Assembly: GCF_016097555.1 (NCBI RefSeq)
Contig: NC_054707.1
Location: 42,629,843 to 42,693,842, forward strand
DNA length: 64,000 bases
Reading direction: 5' to 3'
Source: Gigantopelta aegis
Taxonomy: Eukaryota; Mollusca; Gastropoda; Neomphalida; Peltospiridae
The notes below the pieces were generated by a model. The model had not been told where the DNA came from. It did not search any database and saw only the letters and a program-made list of their open reading frames with translations. Every line of letters starts with the position of its first letter. Within the stretch, counting starts at the first letter, position 1. A program made the position numbers and the translations under genes. Shown here piece after piece: positions 1 through 14,400 of the stretch.

Positions 1-739
1 TTCAGTACTCACTATAGCAGTCTTTTTATATAAATTTAATGGATTTCAAATTCATTTTTAAAAGCACAAAACAAATCTTCAGTATTCAGAATAACATTTT
101 AAAGATAAATAAAATGTCCTCCAAGTGACTCAATTAAAACCACTTTTTATGAAGTTATAACTGTCAAAGAATTGCATTTATTTTTATGGGAATCATGCAC
201 ATGTATGTGTTTTGGTCCAACTATATAAATATGTGCAAAAATATGGCTTGTGACCCCCACTAGAGGTTGTGTCCACCCCCCCCATTCCAGATATTGTTCC
301 TACTGGCCTGATATTAACTGTGTTACTACATAGAGATTATTACACAAGCACGTGTCATACTGATTTTACCAAACGAGGGTCTCGCTTGGGTAATACATGA
401 ATCCTGACACAAGTTTCGTAAAATCAGTACGACTTACATGCAAGTGTAATAATTTCTTTATTATCCATATTATTATTGTTGTTTTCTTTATAAATAACAA
501 GACCCATGTCAAAATGTTTCAGCCACAACTAGGAGAGGACGAAATGACATCATATTTCAAATGATGTCGCTTCCCAAAATTATGTCATTACACTTGTTAT
601 TACACATGTGCTTCGTATGATTATTATTAACTCGGTTATGTTGAACCATATGGATAATAAATCAAAATATCAAATGTGTTTATGACTTGGATATTATGGT
701 TAAGCTGTAGGATAAATAGTTTCACTCTGTGATTTTCAG
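1..739. other. Intron or upstream spacer of the ankyrin gene
   Basis: AT-rich sequence with no coding signal that I can support. It ends in the acceptor of the first visible exon. The stretch around 325-660 contains short inverted similarities (attattacac / gtgtaataat) and may be an old TIR element, but I could not define its ends. Confidence 0.4.
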
Positions 740-2737
740 GAGAGGGGTGTGTCTTTGTTTAATGCTGCTGCTACTGATGATCTTGACCTGGTGCAGAAAC
801 TAAACATGGGGAACTTCCAAGACAAAGTAAATTGTTTTATAAGTTTTACTTATCTAAAATATCTGTGGCATAATTTATACAGTACACTCAGTTAATATGA
901 AGCATTTCATAATTTATCTTGTTATTAATTACAGGTCGTAGGCCTACTGTGTACAATAACATTGTGTATTCTCAATGCATATCAAACCAGTTTACCATGT
1001 ATGTGATTATTACCATTTGACTCCAAAAAATTTTTTTGTTGATATGAAACCGAGCTATGCAAACTTCCAAGGCAAAGTAAACAGATTTTTTTAGTTTTAT
1101 GTCTAAAATGTCTGATTTAATTTACCTGGTTACCTCAGTTGATGTGAAAAATGTCATTCTGTTACTTAAGAATTTCTTTGAGATTATATCTTAATTTTAC
1201 ACAGTCTATGTATTTCTTATTTCATACGAAATATCTGACCATAAATTATATTTCATAATTATATAATTTTAAAATTAAATTATGCCTCTCAGTTCTATAA
1301 AACCTTTTTTATCTGTTATTCAGAATGGCTTCACAGCACTGCACAGAGCTATTGTGTTTAACCAGCAGCAAATTGCAGAAAACCTTGTCTTAACAAGACC
1401 TGGTCTTAAATCCATCCCCGACAATGTAAGATATTAAAATTACAATCATGTGCTTAGTATTCGACAACAAAAGTTGTGGAGTCTTTGTTTTTGTTCTCTT
1501 TTTTTTTTTTAAATCAATTTATTGTTCCCAGATCATTTGACAATTCCCAGGTTGAGATCTTGTCGATTAGTTGTTTTCATTAGATGGTTGAGATTCCAGT
1601 GTTTTATTCTTAATATTTCTTAATTATGCAATTTTAAATCTATGTGTTTCAAATGTGCTGTCAATTATAATTTATAGTATCTGAAGACAAATTGTTTTAA
1701 TGAATAAAATAAAAATAAGACTAAGTAAAATAAGATGTTTTGTGGGAAAATATTTGAGAAACCAGTTACATATAATTAACTGTCCTAAATATTTTGGAAT
1801 CTTCCTTAAAATTACTTTGTAGTTTTAGTTTATGTAACTTCACTTAAAATGTAAATCTTTTAAAAGATTAATTACAATGTATGTATGATAGTCAAAGGTG
1901 TGTAAGCTTTACGTTAATATTTAAAGAATCATATCCATATGAATATCATTTCAAGATTAATTTTAAATCAAATTAATTTATTAATATTGCAGTGCAATCG
2001 CTACCCACTTCATTATGCATGCCTGTTACCCGATGAACAACTGGTTTTCTTTGCAAAACTTCTGTTGGAAAAAAATCCACAAGATATTGAAAAACGAGTA
2101 GACAAGGTTTGATCATTATTCTACTTGATTAAGATTCTAGAGTATGTTTCATGTACATTAATTCAAGGTGGTGTGAACCAATATCATATTTAATTAAAAA
2201 AGAAGAGAAAATTGTGCTTTGATTAGATTTCATTGACTTATTTTAATAGTCACAGAATGTGTAGTTTTTGTTTTGTTTTGTTAAAAAGGAAACATTAAGA
2301 TTAGGTACAATGTATTTGTTACTGAAATACAAATATATTATCAGTTGGTGACATACTTTCTAAAATTATATCACTTCATAAATAAATGGGTTTTTTATGG
2401 GAAATCTGATTTCCAAACGTTTTTTGAATGGTTAGTTAATATGCGACTACCCTGATTTAATTTGTGGATAATTTCTAATTTTAGCTGCTCACTCATTTTA
2501 ATATCAGTTGTTTTATGTTAACAAATAGTTAAGTAAAGGCTCATATAGACTGGATGTGACGCGTGCATGTGGACTGGCTGAAAACAATTAATTTAAAAAA
2601 AATGTTATTTTCAATGATAGCGTCTAAGACTGAATGCATAGCATGCGTCTACTAAACATGAGGACAGCCTCAATTAAATAATTGTATATAATGTATATGC
2701 TAAAAACACAAGCCACAGACCCACCAGACACGTCTGA

Positions 2738-2779
<42 letters not shown>

Positions 2780-3669
2780 CATCCATTCTATATGAGCCTT
2801 AAAGCTGGCTATTGACTACTTGTGTTTATACTGTGTAGGACGGCCGCTATCCTGTCGACTACAAGCGTCTTCGTGGGTCCTCTGAAGGTCTCCAGCTTTT
2901 GTATGATGCCAGGACACTGGATGCATATGGAAAGGTAACTAACACCTATCTGAAGTTATTCATACAGAATGTGATTGACTAATACTTTCTAAAATACAGT
3001 CAAATCTGCATTAATTAAAACAGTTATTGAAAGGCATCAGACAGTTTTCTTTAAAACAATTAGCTGCTGAATACTTTGTTACATAGTAGATAACTTTATA
3101 GTGAATAGTATGGTGGCCCATTAAGGCAGATCTTTGAAGCAAACACTATTTTCTTTTTAAAAACTATCCATTACTTTGTTCTTAGTGGGTGCTTCCATTT
3201 TTGGTATCATTATGGTTAAGGTACCTAACTAGATCTTGTGTACAGATTCCACGACTGTTTTCCATAGGGACCTGTTGAAAGAATTCTTCATTTTCACTAC
3301 TATACCTTAAAATATTGTAAGATGTGCATTTCTGAATTATTGAAATACAAATATAAAATTTCATCACCCTCATTCTAAAACATATTTAAAATTATACAAT
3401 ACTATATATTTTTAAAAGTATTTCTTTTTGATGCAAATTCCTCTATTCATTTTTTTTTTCAAACTTTGTTACCAAATTTTGTAATGTCAGAGATGTTGAT
3501 TGATTGCATGCGATTTGTTTTGTTATATTAAGGGTACTGTTATTAAGTCAAAGCAGGCTTGTAGACTGCCATGCTAGTATCATACTTTATTACTATCTGC
3601 TTTCAGAGAGGATCACCTTTAGGTCCATGGCCAGATGGTGCAATGACCAGTCCACCTCAGGAAGAATGA
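740..3669 (+). CDS. Ankyrin-repeat protein, C-terminal exons (partial)
   Basis: Five exons, all phase 0 and flanked by GT-AG: 740-826, 1324-1425, 1993-2106, 2839-2934, 3607-3669 (stop TGA). Together they encode 157 residues. Two ankyrin-type motifs are visible: NGFTALHRAIVFNQQQIAEN in the second exon and NRYPLHYACL in the third, followed by DGRYPVDYKRLRG, which looks like a third degenerate repeat. The C-terminus is short and Pro/Gly-rich (RGSPLGPWPDGA, TSPPQEE). Exon borders fall near repeat borders, as is common in ankyrin genes. The 5' exons must lie left of the window, because the first exon opens after an acceptor (ttttcag at 733-739) with no plausible start. I do not recognise the orthologue; ankyrin repeats mediate protein-protein binding, so no specific role can be given. 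The exon 740-826 donor region has a diverged duplicate at about 1050-1160. Confidence 0.75.
2536..2800. mobile_element. 265-bp TIR element (MITE) with internal CA microsatellite
   Basis: The left end AAGGCTCATATAGACTGGAT is matched in inverted orientation by the right end ATCCATTCTATATGAGCCTT; the match runs about 26 bp with one mismatch. The interior has no coding capacity and ends in a (CA)n run at about 2740-2775. It sits in the intron between ankyrin exons 3 and 4. The target duplication is unclear, so the superfamily cannot be set. Confidence 0.65.
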
Positions 3670-5145
<1,476 letters not shown>

Positions 5146-5146
5146 A

Positions 5147-5785
5147 TCAAAAGGAATTCAATCCTTCTACCACAAAACTGATCAATATGGAGCTCACACA
5201 CAGGAAAGGAAAGTTGTCATCTTCACAGATGCTCTCTCTGTACTCCAGGCTCTCAAAGACCCCTAAAACAAAGACCTGAATGAACTTGCATCTACTCTTT
5301 CTCCACCGACGAAAAACAATACAATGGATACCATCACACTGCAACATTCCCGGAAATGAGGAAGTAGACAAGTTAGCAAAAGAAGGAGGGGAAATGGTCC
5401 AAGAAGAGCTAAAAATAACCAATGAGGAGATGAAGGCCATTGTAAAGTGCACGTACAAGAGATGGTGGCTCCTTCAACACCCAGATAACAGCAGAGACAG
5501 TTACTACCAACTTTCAAGAGAAGACCAGGTAATGATGCGACTGAGAACAGGCCACTGTAGACTAAACTACAACAATGTATACCAAATTCCGAGTGGGAAA
5601 CAGTGGATCATGCCAGTGTGGTACAGCATCCATGACTGTGGAACATTCCCTGCAATCTGGCCTTTAGATGAACCCCTGAAGGAGAAACGTTTTGGCCCAT
5701 TGGAGAACCTAAGGAATACAGCAGCTTTTGTTTGAGCCACTGGGGTCTCTATCGGAGCGTACGATGAAGAAGAAGAAATCCTTTA
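5147..5785 (+). mobile_element. LINE 3' fragment with RNase H domain
   Basis: Two overlapping frames give the C-terminal RNase H part of a non-LTR retrotransposon. One (about 5150-5265) reads VVIFTDALSVLQALKDP. The next (5280-5735) reads IQWIPSHCNIPGNEEVDKLA, followed by a tail with DQVMMRLRTGHCRLNYNNVY. The TDA and WIPSHCNIPGNE..D motifs carry RNase H active-site residues (the Asp of TDA and of NEEVD). The frames are joined by a frameshift and an in-frame stop, and no reverse transcriptase is present, so this is a 5'-truncated dead copy. It ends in a GAA-rich tail (5766-5778). The RNase H places it with the I/Jockey-type LINEs that carry this domain; the clade is not resolved. Confidence 0.75.
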
Positions 5786-6086
5786 ATCCATGCACCTCAG
5801 TCGAGAGCTCTACTGAATGAACTAGATCTGACCTTTGTCATGACTAATGTCAGATAACAGATGAAGCCGACTGGCTTGAAAACCCTAATTTCAATATTAT
5901 TGTAAATGTATGTGTAGCATATTATGTTATTGTACTTTTGATTTTTGTCTACAACAGAAAGTTTCACTTTACTTTTTACTTGTATACATTTTAAAAATAT
6001 TTTCTTACTGCAAGCCAATATGGAAAACATGTGAATAATATATTTTGGGAAGAGTTTTTGTCCAGATAAATTTATTATATGTATTG

Positions 6087-6121
<35 letters not shown>

Positions 6122-7796
6122 AAGTTTGTCGCAACATGTGTATAGTTGGTATTTATTGTAATTTAAAAAAATAATATGTTATTTTTGTTGTAAATAATAC
6201 AAGATCTGAAATATATCAGGTCTAGAAATAAAAACTACATGTATATTTTGTTTGCAAATAAAGCTATTGCTTCCATTATTTGATTTTCGTAACCATATTA
6301 TTTTGATGAAGACTACATCAATATTCATCGAGTAATAAAGGGAAAAAACAACAAGAAGACAAAATATCTTTTCATTTGACAATAAAATAAATATATGTAC
6401 ATAATGAATCAACAATATCCAGCTTGTCAACTGAAAACACTAACTTTAAGCACTCGTTAACAAAAGAAACAAAATCATGTGGAGACTGTTCAATGCATTA
6501 AATGCACGTGGGACAAACATTTAAACTTCAGAAATCTCAAATAAATGTACTTGCATCTGAAGATTAAAACTCGTAAATAACTGCAGATAACCAACCAATA
6601 GATTTGATTATAATTCAAAACATTTTTTAAAAATCCACTTCAATTGATTTAAGTACACAGGACTCGAAATTCACAGACCACTTTGCTTTTTGATAATCAA
6701 TTCATGCGAAGTTTGTGCTTTCAACTTTCAAACATTATATAACTATTAAGAAATTAGTACCAATAAAGCTGACCTTAGAATGACGAATATTAAATTGGAT
6801 ATTGTAATAAAAAGAAGAGAAACCATTAAGTTTTAATTTACATAAACTGCTTCTCAATTTCTAGCATTTACTTTTAAATTCAAATGTCAGAAGTAGACAC
6901 AAATTCATAAATTGAATTTCGAGCCTTTTAACATTTTTCAAGTTTTTCTCTCTCAAAATTTGTGAATCATTTAGAATCGCCCCTTACCAACTACCACATG
7001 CGAGAACACCCACAGTAAAATGAAACCTGAGAAAAGAACATGAAGGGCCAAATGTACGAAAGGTATTTATCCTTCATTCACACACATGTATCATTCCTAA
7101 ACAACTTTGTATATATTTAATAATTTATGATAAACGCAGATGTTGAAAACAAAAAATGCGTACTGATGGTTGACCGTACATAAATTCAACCCATGTCTGA
7201 AAGTATTCCAGTATAAATAAGACCATAATAAAATAAATCCTACATTTTCATCTTTGCCTACAAGTCAATATTTTTTTTTCTTACTAGACAAAATGTTTGG
7301 CACTATATTTCCAATGTCCTAAAACTATAAAATAAAGTTTCACCCCGGCCCTCATTTTGAAAACAAAAAATATCTGCATGAAAATCTAATATTTATTTTA
7401 TTATGGTTGAACCAAACAACAAAAAAGTGAACATTATTTTGAAGGATAGTTATTAATAGCCCAGGACAGCGTGCTTGAACCTTAATTGGATATAAGCACG
7501 AAAAAAAAGTTGAAATAAATTAAATATTAATAGAATAAAAGATGTGCATGCTTTACAACTCTGCAAAGCCAATAACACCAAGACATACACATGTTTAAAA
7601 GAAGGAACAGACTATTCTAACTAAAAAACAATAAAAATATCCTGTATTTTCTGGGTGGGGGGTGGGGGGTGGGGGCAATTTGTCCATACACCATAAATTG
7701 TGACACCAAAAATACAAAATTAATAGCAGCCCTAATCCCAAAGACACTAAACAATGCTTCAATACTATGGCATTTTAATTATGAAATAAGCAAAAG
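5786..7796. other. AT-rich spacer, no gene seen
   Basis: No exon-like frame with convincing splice sites is visible. Contents are a (TA)n run at about 6092-6118 and a G-rich stretch at 7651-7676 (four short G runs separated by T, a possible quadruplex). Short open frames here are low-complexity and have no recognisable similarity. Confidence 0.5.
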
Positions 7797-8088
7797 TTAA
7801 AGTTTGTTTTGTTTAATGACACTACTAGAGCACACTGATTTATTAATCAACAGCTACTGGATGTAAAACATTTGGTAATTTTGACATACAGTTTTAGAGA
7901 AGAAACCCGCTACATATTTCCATTAGTAGCAAGGGATCTTTTATATGCACCATCCCACAGCCTTAGATATACCAATTGTGATGCACTGGCTGGAACGAGA
8001 AATAACCCAATGGGGCCCACCGACTAGGATTCCAAACTGACTGTGCATCAAGCTAGTGCTTTACCACTGGGCTACATCCTGCCCACTG
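7797..8088 (-). mobile_element. tRNA-derived SINE, subfamily A
   Basis: On the plus strand it reads tail (GTTTGTTTTGTTTAATGACA), core (GCAAGGGATCTTTTATATGC) and then the inverted tRNA-like head, so the SINE itself is on the minus strand. The head ends with an A-box-like TAGCCCAGTGGT read on minus. The copy is moderately diverged. Confidence 0.85.
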
Positions 8089-11040
8089 AAATACACCAAA
8101 ACCGCATTGCTACAATTTGGCCAATTAAATGGCTGTATAATTTAATATATAAAATACATTTTTACTATTATAGTGAATATGCCATTTTGAACAGTTCCAT
8201 GAACTGAAGTATATGTGGTTAAACCAAATGATAATTTAAAGGGACTATGCTGAGTTTATAGCCCTTTTAAAAGGTTTTAGGCAAATAAAATATATTTTAC
8301 ATTATTAAAATTACAATTTAGTTTAATTTTTGTGTTTAGAATATTAAGATTTCCATATCTGATGCACTTCTGTAATGTTTTATAGTACCTCAATATCGAC
8401 TTTTGTCTAAAAGCAATTTGCACATATGAATTATTTCTTCAAACAGCGAAGTGAAATTTGATAGAATTCAGCCAAAGGTCATTCCAAAAGTATTTACCCG
8501 TATAATGCTTTGTATTTAAAACATGTTTAAACTTTAAAGAAAGACGATTTTTTTTTAAAAAGAAGGAAAAAAGCACGATGTGAGTTTATTTTTGTTGAGG
8601 GGAACAAATGAAAGTCTTGCTAGGGCTGAAAACCGAGAATAGTCCATTTGACCGATGTAGTAGTACTCACCCACCAAAAACAAAAAAAGTAAGAAAGAAA
8701 ATCACTACTTGCAGTACCCAGTGAATACTGGTTTGTTAAAATTATTTCAAAATTAGGAAGATATGCAAAAGTTATAAGTACAGGTATCTTATAAACTAAC
8801 AGCATAATAATAATATATTATTATGCTGATATTTCATGATGTACTAAAGTGTTACATTTAGTTTTAATACTGTAGCAAAGATCAAATACAAATTTCACTT
8901 TGCACATTTTGTGTAGTTCATTAAATACAAACAGAAATCCCCATCTCCAAAAATTCTCTAGCTCTTTTAGCAACAAAGGAACAAGAAAATCATCCCAGAC
9001 AACTTGTGTTTCACATGTTCAAAATATCACAGTATTTTAAGATCAGTAGATAAAAAATATATACAACCTAAAGATAAACATCAACTTTATATAATATTAA
9101 TTTCAAACACGACTTATTGTATTCATTGGTTTACTTTTTTTTTTTTTTAAACTGCCAAATACATATTTATTTACTATTTTCGTAATATCACTTATGACAC
9201 ACAACTAAATATTTTACAAATAAAATGTTCATTCAAATGCATACATTGTATAATGAAAAACATTATTTTAACACATGCAGCATATTCCTATACACTACAC
9301 TGCACTATATTGCACCAAAAATGTCCAGGGACTGTGTTGTTACATTATTTTGGAAGACACTTTACATAATAATAAATACAATGCTGATACATAGTCAGAA
9401 TAGTGTTACATGCAAACAGAAAGCTAACTAGGATAAGGAATTGGAATTTTATTCTAATCCCGATTAATAGCAGTTTCCTGCTGTACATGTACAGGCAGAT
9501 TTTAATTAGCATGTGAGGACAAGGACTGTTCCAGTACTGATTGCATGGGGGTGGAAGGTGGCCATTTTAAAAAATAAATCATGTCTGGCTTTCCAATATT
9601 AAATCTGTACGCTCGAAATAGTGACCTGTGAAAAAGTCCCCCTTTTTTTTTTAGACCTAGCTAAAACCACCAAACAATTGCAGGTCGTTTTTCAAGAGAT
9701 TATCTTATCTGCTGTTTAGTTCATGATTCTGTTATATTTTAATTCCATGCTCAAAAATACAGCTCTGAGGTCCTAATTTCCACACACTATCCCAAAACCT
9801 CCCCTCGGTCCATGTTGTTTAATTTCGAGCTGGCCACAATTTTTCTTAGCTGTCCAGACATGTTTCTTTTTACCTTCTATTTTAATAAAATAACAGATCA
9901 TATTTTACTTCCAATTTCGAGCCTTGCCACTATCAATTTGTCAAGACAACTGGCTGTTAGTCACAGGTTGAGCCATACAACAGTAGCTGATTTAGGAGAA
10001 TGATACAGTGACCTCTCAAGTCAAGTGGCTTCTTAATACACTACAGGTCAATCTGTACAGTTTACAGTAATTCTAATTCTAACCACCTGTCTTAAGAGAC
10101 CACATTTTGTTACTCCCTACAGTAGCTGTAGAACCGGTCTGACTGCATCTTCATTTTATATTTCAAATGAAAATCATCAGTGAAAGGAATGTTTATATAA
10201 AAACCCTCCAGCACATTTTAAACTACAGCTAGTATAGTATTCAACACTGTAGAGATTAGCGAAGAGAGCTAGAAGACAAAACCTGCTACCACCACAAATT
10301 ATTACACCTTACTAATAAGCCAACAGCAGGCCTCTGAACATTGTGAGAATGTTCATTTGATATTTGTGTCACTCATCTAAATCTTCTTCTTCTTTTGTCT
10401 GCACATTAAATTTAGGATATCATTTACATGAAGACATAGCAGGTTGCAAAAAAAGAAATTGGGTTAGCTGAAACATTCCCACAAACAGAACAGCACATAC
10501 TACAGCTTTTATATACCAGTAATGAACTAGTTATAAAGAAAAAATATAAACCATTGCACAGGGAACATTTTGTTTTCAAAATGTTGATAAAGAACATTTG
10601 CTATCAGATTGAATATTGATTAGAAACTAGTAGTTAACGTTACAGAATTGTATAGTGATCACTAAACCTTGCATTGCAAATCATAATGCAATACTGAACA
10701 AAAGTTTTTCTCAGTTACATCTCAGCCAAGTAATTGACAGGTATCACAGAAAGTACAGAAACAAAATGTACACTTCATCTAGCTCGAATGTTTTTTCTAA
10801 CAGTAATACATTTACAGACAATGTTCTGCATAACAAAAGGTAAATTAAATCCACCAGGAAACATTTTGTTCAGTATCATGTTGTGATTCACTACACAAGT
10901 TTCAGAGATCGCTACACAATTTTAAAACATTAAACAGTAATTACTAATCAATTTCGAGTCGACGAGAAATATCGCTAATCATGATTTGAAAACAAAATGT
11001 ATATTATATTAGAGATATGTGCGAGGATCTGTGTATGTGC
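8089..11040. other. AT-rich spacer between ankyrin gene and FICD
   Basis: No supported gene. It includes a half copy of the CAGTCAAACCTG-type TIR family (about 10005-10150, sharing CCACCTGTCTTAAGAGACCAC) and two partial copies of the CAGGGAACATTTTGTT family (10557-10705 and 10853-10990). A possible terminal exon on minus at 10374-10403 (TKEEEDLDE then stop, after a tttaatgtgcag acceptor) has no companion exons. Confidence 0.45.
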
Positions 11041-11304
11041 GCCCATTAGGCTATTTCTCGTTCCAGCCAGTGCACCACAACTAGTATATCAAAGGCCATG
11101 GTATGTGCTATCATGTCTGTGGGATGGTGCATATAAAAGATCCCTTGCTGCTAACTGAAAAGAGTAGCCCATGAAGTGGCAACAGCAGGTTTCCTCTCTC
11201 AATATCTGTGTGATCTTTAACCATATGTCTGACGCCATATAACCGTAAATAAAATGTGTTGAGTGCGTCGCCAATTTAAACATTGCCTTCCTTCCTGTGT
11301 ATGT
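11041..11304 (+). mobile_element. tRNA-derived SINE, subfamily B, head truncated
   Basis: Plus-strand order is partial head (ggctatttctcgttccagcc), core (reverse of GGGATCTTTTATATGCACCA at about 11127-11147) and tail ending in CCTTCCTTCC. Only the last bases of the tRNA head remain. It lies just downstream of the FICD stop codon and may be part of the FICD 3' UTR. Confidence 0.8.
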
Positions 11305-11422
11305 GCGTGCATGTGTGTGTATGCATGTATCAAATATCACAGACAGTTCAAGGCTTCTGAACACATGAAAAACTTAACAAGCACCAATAACAATCATTTG
11401 CCGCAGTTCTTAAAACAGTCCT

Positions 11423-14400
11423 TCATGGACTCTCCATGCTTATAACTCTTTCTGAAGTCTCACTTATAATTCTTTCAGTAACTTTACTGATATATTCAAC
11501 AGAAGTACTTAGATTTTCAGACGTATATAACAAGAACTCGTCTAAAGTTCGTTCTGTGCACTCTGCAATAAAATGTATAAATGGGTGCAAGTCTCCTGCA
11601 TTCGCTTTATTAAGAGTCTCGTAATATCGAGACCGTTCTCCAACCTGTACGGAGACTGGTGGAAACCCTGCCTGCATGAGAATCAAGTTCATCAATAACC
11701 TAGACGTCCTGCCGTTTCCATCATAAAATGGATGAATTATCACAAGCTTGTAATGGGCTAAAGCAGCGTATTCAATCGGATGCATATCCAGTGCCTCGTC
11801 ACTATTCAACCAATCAATGAACTGGTTCATGAAACCATTCACCTGTGCCGGGGAGGGTGGCTGGAAATCACCAACGAAGACCTGAGTTTTCCGGATCTGT
11901 CCTGCTTCCGTCGGATCAACATGACCCAACACCCGCTTATGAATTTCTAAAATGTCGTTTAGATGTAAGTGCCCCACCTTTCCCAGCAGTGTACTGTTGA
12001 TGTAACTCAACGCTGAGTCAAGACCCAAGACTTCATTCTGTTCAGCGAGACTCTTCCCTCCAACTGCTATCCTCGTCTCCACGATGGACCTCGTCTGTGC
12101 TAGGGTAAGGGTATTTCCCTCTATGGCATTCGTGTGAAAGATGTGAAGGAAGTATGCCTCTTTCTTTGCTCTTCTTAAGCCAGGGTGGTTTGGAGGCACT
12201 TGATATAACTGGTCTCGTTTGTTATCAATTCGGTTGAACCTGAAAATAAAGAAATATAATTTTATCTAATATGTAAACCACATTTAGAAATAACTTTATA
12301 AAACACATTTTTTGCACAGATTGCTTAAACTGACAAATATTACAGGCTTGTGAAAATAAGCCAAGAAATTTCACCATAGGTAATGTTTACAGTAAAATGT
12401 TCTGACTACATTAAAGATTATCGGCATGGTTGCACATACTGTTACTTTGAATAAACAGCCTCCTACTTTGAAAAATAAAGGTTTGAAAATAAAGGTCACT
12501 TTAAGTGTATAACATTATGAATACAGGATTCACAATGGATTTAATTTTATTTGAGCCAATTTCCTAATATGAACTTTATTTTCTTGATAATTATTCAACA
12601 GCGATTAATAAAAAAAGAGAAAAAAAAGCCACTTTGTATAAAAAGCACTGGGTAGGGTGAGCCCTGAAATACATACAATGTAGTGATCATTATTTGGGAA
12701 GTTAAGATTTTTAACAGGTCATATACCTCACAGCATTAACTCTTGATATAATATGTAAAAAACATCAGTTTTACAAAAAGCAAAGTTAATAACTATAGAT
12801 AGTTTGTGAACAAAAATACTTTTTAATGTAATTATAACTGAAAATTTCTGGTCAGTTTTGAGTACTACAAATTTAATTTTATAAGTTAAAATAATAATTC
12901 GGTCAAACATATTAGTCTAAACATAAATGCAAATTTTTGGTACTTAACCCTTTGACGTGAAAAAAGACAATTACATCGCTTACCACTTTACAGGGAAAGC
13001 GACATCCATGTCGTGTCAATTTAGCAATGTGATGAATCAAACATGTTTTTTGACTATGCATTGCATGCAAGGGCATTTTATCAGTCATCAATTTAACAGG
13101 AAATATAGTTCTATTAATAAGAAAGGTAACTCTTGCTTACTGCAATAATTTGTTTAATTTAACACACTAGTTAACGTTACTTGGCAATATGACATAAACA
13201 AAATGGTGGCACCCATGAACTTTGCATGTGATTTGTTAGCTATTTTTATTTACAAATCAACTGTTATAAACTGTACTTAAAATGCTTTAAAATTCTACAT
13301 AGTTAAATAATATATCTATTTTCACTACTTTACAGTTAATCTTTTTGTTATTTTATTAATTAAACCTGAATTTATTTTATTTTTTTAGTGATTTTTGTCA
13401 AATTTATTCCCCATGGGAGGTGTGGCTTAAAACTAGATCTCCCCTTAAAAGGGTTAATCAATTCATGTGAAGAATGGGAGTTAAACAATTTCCCTACATC
13501 TTTTTTATAAGTCTCATGCAGCGACACCTTTACCTTTTTTGGTCAATTTCTTCCACTAAAGGTCGTGTTCTCTGTATATTTTCGAGAGCTTTAGAGTGAC
13601 TAGGATTCTCACTTAAAGCTCGTCTATACATGTGATCAGCCTTTATGACGTCTTTTTCGAAGATTTCAATGAATTCTCCAAAGGCTGTGAGTATATCTGC
13701 ATGGGAAGGGTCAAGTGACAAGGCATGCTGAAACACTTTCTGGGCTCTCTCGGATTTGCCTTGTTCCTGTAGATCAAGGGCAATATTTAAAGCTGCAACA
13801 GCTTCTCTCTTAACATCTGGAAATAAAACAAACTAATGTAAGGTATAATTCTTAAAGCCACTTTTGGACAATTCCAACATTTCCCATCAAAATTTCTGGT
13901 AAGATCTTCATACCATATTATAATTGACACAATAGTATACTGTATAATAGTTTATCAGTCATTTATAATATTTTTTTAATAATGAAGTTATTTGCGCACT
14001 TTTACTTTCATTTTGGTAATTTGTTAGCCCTATAAAGACATTAATATTTCAAATTAATGTACAATGACTTTTTTTTTCTTTTTGGCAGAAATGTTTCATT
14101 TTAAGTAATCAGTAATCTTCAACAATAATGCAGGGCTTGAAATAGAAAGTAAAATATGGCCTGCTGTTATTACCTAAAATAGCAGGCCAAAAGAAATATG
14201 TCCTGCTTAAAAAAAAATAAAAAAATATATATATGGCCTGCAGCGATGGGAATAAGACAACGTGGAATATGGGGACTTTTTGCTTTAGTGTAGAAAATGA
14301 GGTCCTCTAAAGTATATTTTAGAGCATTATGGAATTAAATATAACACATCCACAAGTTAAATAACAGATCCGTCTCTTGAAAAATGACCTGCGATGCTTC

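Noticed and set aside
10374-10420. Possible terminal exon on minus (TKEEEDLDE, stop) after an acceptor-like tttaatgtgcag
   Set aside because: No companion exons or recognisable protein nearby; too short to support.
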